Positions 61,469 through 64,000 of a stretch of 64,000 nt of DNA are shown one piece after another. Source of the DNA: Acrocarpospora macrocephala (GTDB lineage Bacteria; Actinomycetota; Actinomycetes; Streptosporangiales; Streptosporangiaceae). Numbering within the stretch: the first letter of the stretch is position 1; each line of letters begins with the position of its first letter. Location: positions 27,471 to 91,470 of the forward strand of contig NZ_BLAE01000049.1 in assembly GCF_009687865.1 (NCBI RefSeq). The letters run 5' to 3'. The translations under genes and the position numbers were made by a program. The notes under the pieces were generated by a model. That model ran no database searches. It had not been told where the DNA came from and saw only the letters and a list, made by a program, of their open reading frames with translations.

Positions 61469-61894
61469 GTGGATGATGAGCTTGTTATTCGCTATGGCCG
61501 CGAAGAGGACATCCCGGCAGTTCTGGAATTCTGGCGCCAGGCAGCTGAGGGAACCGACCGGCACGACGATCCGGCGAAAGTGGCGGCCCTGATCGAGCGA
61601 GACCCTGAGTCGTTGCTGATCGGCGAGATCGGCGGCGTGCTGGTGGGAACATTGATCGCTGGTTGGGACGGCTGGCGGGCGCACCTCTACCGCCTCGCGG
61701 TGTCCCCGGCATTCCGGCGGCGCGGGATCGCATCAGCCCTGATCGTGACAGCCGAGCAGCGGTTCACGGCCTTCGCCGCGTTCCGCGTGGACGCCATGGT
61801 GCTCCACGAGAACGAGCTCGCCCATCATGCCTGGAAGGCGGCGGGTTACGGACCACAACCGCAGTGGGGCCGCTGGATCAAAGCGCTGGAGTGA
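61469..61894 (+). CDS. GNAT-family N-acetyltransferase
   Basis: The 141-residue protein has the GNAT fold: start IRYGREEDIPAVLEFW, beta-4 with LYRLAVSPAFRRRGIASALI (acetyl-CoA pyrophosphate loop RRRGIA) and a C-terminal HHAWKAAGYG segment. GTG 61469 is probably leaderless: a TAGGGT -10-like sequence lies 7 bases upstream and there is no ribosome-binding site. The substrate is unknown. Confidence 0.88.
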   Translation: MDDELVIRYGREEDIPAVLEFWRQAAEGTDRHDDPAKVAALIERDPESLLIGEIGGVLVGTLIAGWDGWRAHLYRLAVSPAFRRRGIASALIVTAEQRFTAFAAFRVDAMVLHENELAHHAWKAAGYGPQPQWGRWIKALE

Positions 61895-62334
61895 GAATCG
61901 TCTAGGGGCTGGGTCGCCCGACCCCTCTCTCACACCGCCGGAGATTCGCGTCGGGCTTCCCTCAACCTTGCGCAGGCTCGGGGGTGGCTACGTGGGTCGT
62001 TTCGTCTCGCCGCGGCATCCTGGAGGCCATCTTTCCGTGCCCCAGCCCATCGTCGCGGGCCGGCCACGGGTACTCGATGGGCCTAGGCGCGACCCTCTTC
62101 TCCGGCTGTCGTTGTTGAGGCCCTCTTCCGCATCTTAAGAATCGCGCTCGTCCGCAGCGGGGCGCGTCGACCGGATCGGGAGCATGCGCGCCGAGGGGGC
62201 GAGTTCGGCGCGCGCCGCGTGGCCCTCGTTCTCTCACCCCGCATCAAAGACGATGCAGTTGCCTTCGGATCGGAGTTGGCACCAGCCTTCCGTCGAGGCC
62301 CAAGTAATCGCCTATGCCGGGCGTACACACAAAA
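61895..62334. other. Intergenic region without a supportable gene
   Basis: The 440 bp between the acetyltransferase gene and the groEL terminator contain short frames on both strands, none with family motifs or ribosome-binding sites. I see no repeat or tRNA in it. Confidence 0.5.
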
Positions 62335-62358
62335 AGGCGGTCCCGGGTGGGACCGCCT
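62331..62358 (-). terminator. Rho-independent terminator of groEL
   Basis: AGGCGGTCCC (62335-62344) pairs with GGGACCGCCT (62349-62358) around a 4-base loop, and TTTTT follows on the minus strand. Confidence 0.9.
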
Positions 62359-62380
62359 GATCGTGGGAGGTGGGACTTGG

Positions 62381-64000
<1,620 letters not shown>

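Noticed and set aside
61962..62237. 91-codon minus-strand frame between the acetyltransferase and groEL genes
   Set aside because: Arg/Pro-rich composition and no ribosome-binding site or motif; probably chance in GC-rich DNA.

Overview
The window is GC-rich actinomycete DNA (strong G/C preference at third codon positions, many GTG starts, ATGA and TAATG gene overlaps). Gene content suggests a Streptosporangiales-type soil actinomycete (Nonomuraea, Streptosporangium or a relative). This rests on protein families only and is an inference. No tRNA, rRNA, CRISPR array, complete insertion sequence or replication origin was seen.

Left part (1-25 kb). The left edge cuts a hydroxymethylbilane synthase gene (hemC-like). 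Next to it are a tandem-wHTH GntR regulator, an RsbW-type ATPase and a divergent XRE regulator whose promoter is studded with GCGATA motifs. Then come a MarR/DHA2 drug-efflux pair, a small secreted protein translationally coupled to an ABC export operon, and a BTAD/NTPase/WD40 regulator of about 1350 residues. A six-gene minus-strand operon (19973 down to 13937) encodes a MacB-like ABC efflux system and its own two-component system. A divergent, unusually Ser/Pro-rich adaptor protein follows. The most notable locus is 21740-24580: overlapping genes for KaiB, KaiC and a PAS-type histidine kinase, without KaiA, behind a stress-sigma-like promoter. Its KaiC has Ala-Asn where the phosphorylated Ser-Thr pair of cyanobacterial KaiC lies.

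Middle (25-47.6 kb). This stretch is mixed metabolism: ThpR phosphodiesterase, aldo/keto reductase, a beta-propeller-like secreted protein, a cysteine-less HesB-like protein, a large zinc-ribbon membrane protein, L-2-hydroxyglutarate oxidase and an orphan response regulator. A DUF222/HNH endonuclease gene with long repetitive tails sits between two clusters of a short dispersed repeat and beside a decayed copy of part of itself. An MFS/MarR pair, a GH10 xylanase with FnIII and CBM2 modules plus a catalytic-domain-less FnIII-CBM2 copy, an AzgA-like purine permease and a sacsin-like ATPase with internal 57-bp repeats complete it.

Right part (47.9-64 kb). This looks like conserved actinobacterial core: DUF3027, MFS, cold-shock protein, TetR, a helicase-associated-domain protein and XPB helicase. 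It is followed by a HelD-like RNA polymerase-associated helicase. Beyond it is an accessory island with an Abi (AbiD/AbiF type) HEPN protein preceded by a compact structured intergenic region resembling an Abi-associated ncRNA, convergent with an ImmA/IrrE-like protein whose HExxH motif reads HELGQ. A GNAT acetyltransferase and groEL (cut at the right edge) end the window.
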